Origin: Micrococcales bacterium
GTDB taxonomy: Bacteria; Actinomycetota; Actinomycetes; Actinomycetales; Microbacteriaceae
Direction of reading: 5' to 3'
Assembly (NCBI GenBank): GCA_947441105.1
Contig: CANESN010000071.1
Location: 1 to 5,137, forward strand
DNA length: 5,137 bases
Below the pieces are notes generated by a model. That model saw nothing but the letters and a program-made list of their open reading frames with translations. It did no database searches and had not been told where the DNA came from. Positions within the stretch are counted from its first letter, which is position 1. Every line of letters starts with the position of its first letter. The translations under genes were made by a program, and so were the position numbers. Shown piece by piece: positions 4,791 through 5,137 of this stretch.

Positions 4791-5137
4791 ATCCGCGACA
4801 CAGGATCTCAACCAGAGCGCTAATCATCACCCCAGAGAACAAGTTCTTGCTGTTTCTCTCCCACTTTGACCCAGGGTCTGGATTGCCACCGCAGTGGGTT
4901 TTTCCAGGTGGCGGGCTAGAAACTGGTGAGGAACCGCTGCAAGGGATCATCCGCGAGGTCTTTGAGGAGACCGGGAAGATTTTCAATCCAGCCGATTTCT
5001 TGGGAATTACAAGAATCCACCATCTCATGGACGATGTCCGGCTGCATGATTCCGGAGAGGCTCACTTTTTCGAGCTGAGAGTTTCAGAGCCTTTTGAACC
5101 AAGTTCAGAAAACTGGACAGAAAACGAACATCGCGAC
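4787..5137 (+). CDS. Nudix hydrolase (3' truncated by window edge)
   Basis: 117 residues are visible from GTG 4787 and the frame is still open at base 5137. Nudix enzymes hydrolyse a nucleoside diphosphate linked to another moiety, using a metal bound by the Nudix helix. The box Gx5Ex7REUxEExGU spans residues 42-64: G42, E48, R56, E57, E60, E61 and G63 are all present, preceded by the usual WVFPGG (37-42). The final hydrophobic position of the box is K64, with I65 next. The N-terminal strand RALIITPENKFLLF (10-23) and the late W110-TENEHRD (111-117) resemble actinobacterial Nudix proteins of about 150-160 residues that continue into an RWW-like end; that end is beyond the window. The substrate (damaged nucleotide, NDP-sugar or other) cannot be told. 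The start overlaps the preceding stop as GTGA and has a good AAGGA, so translation is probably coupled to the membrane protein. Confidence 0.93.
   Translation, partial: MNPRHRISTRALIITPENKFLLFLSHFDPGSGLPPQWVFPGGGLETGEEPLQGIIREVFEETGKIFNPADFLGITRIHHLMDDVRLHDSGEAHFFELRVSEPFEPSSENWTENEHRD

Noticed and set aside
4759..5028. Minus-strand open frame across the Nudix gene.
   Set aside because: It is antisense to an exact Nudix box and its product has no recognisable pattern.
1..5137. Mobile element, CRISPR array, phage remnant or novel defence system.
   Set aside because: No transposase, integrase, direct-repeat array, tRNA-linked insertion or unfamiliar gene cluster is visible; all seven genes belong to recognisable families with similar base composition.

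Overview
The window looks like chromosomal DNA from an actinobacterium with a moderate, roughly half G+C composition. Three things point there: a clear RbpA, an RNA-polymerase-binding protein confined to Actinobacteria; a HelY-type Ski2-like helicase tail; and a separate Lnt next to a polyprenol-phosphate mannosyltransferase, the pair fused as Ppm1 in Mycobacterium tuberculosis. The modest G+C and very tight packing would fit a small-genome freshwater Microbacteriaceae lineage (Rhodoluna/Aquiluna type). That placement is inference.

Layout. Positions 1-771 (+) hold the 3' end of a helY-like helicase gene. After 16 nt comes lnt (788-2287, +), which overlaps ppm1 (2284-2994, +) by ATGA. This run is probably one operon for RNA processing, lipoprotein N-acylation and polyprenol-phosphate-mannose synthesis. 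rbpA (3343-2984, -) converges on ppm1, and the two coding ends overlap by 11 bp. Upstream of rbpA, on the same strand, lies a cytosolic glycerophosphodiester phosphodiesterase gene (4163-3405, -). Its start is only 21 bp from a divergent gene for a YczE-type multispanning membrane protein (4185-4790, +). That gene overlaps a Nudix hydrolase gene (from 4787, +) by GTGA, and the Nudix gene runs off the right edge.

No gap without a gene exceeds 61 bp, and I see no RNA gene, mobile element, CRISPR array or phage remnant. The gene content is ordinary housekeeping. The most interesting signals are regulatory. The 61-bp leader of rbpA holds an exact GGAAT-N18-GTT, the SigR/SigH thiol-stress promoter consensus, with a perfect 7-bp dyad in its spacer. 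The 21-bp divergent gap holds a -10-like TAATCT placed to give a leaderless GTG-start mRNA. The membrane protein also carries an internal pseudo-repeat. I found no convincing undescribed system.
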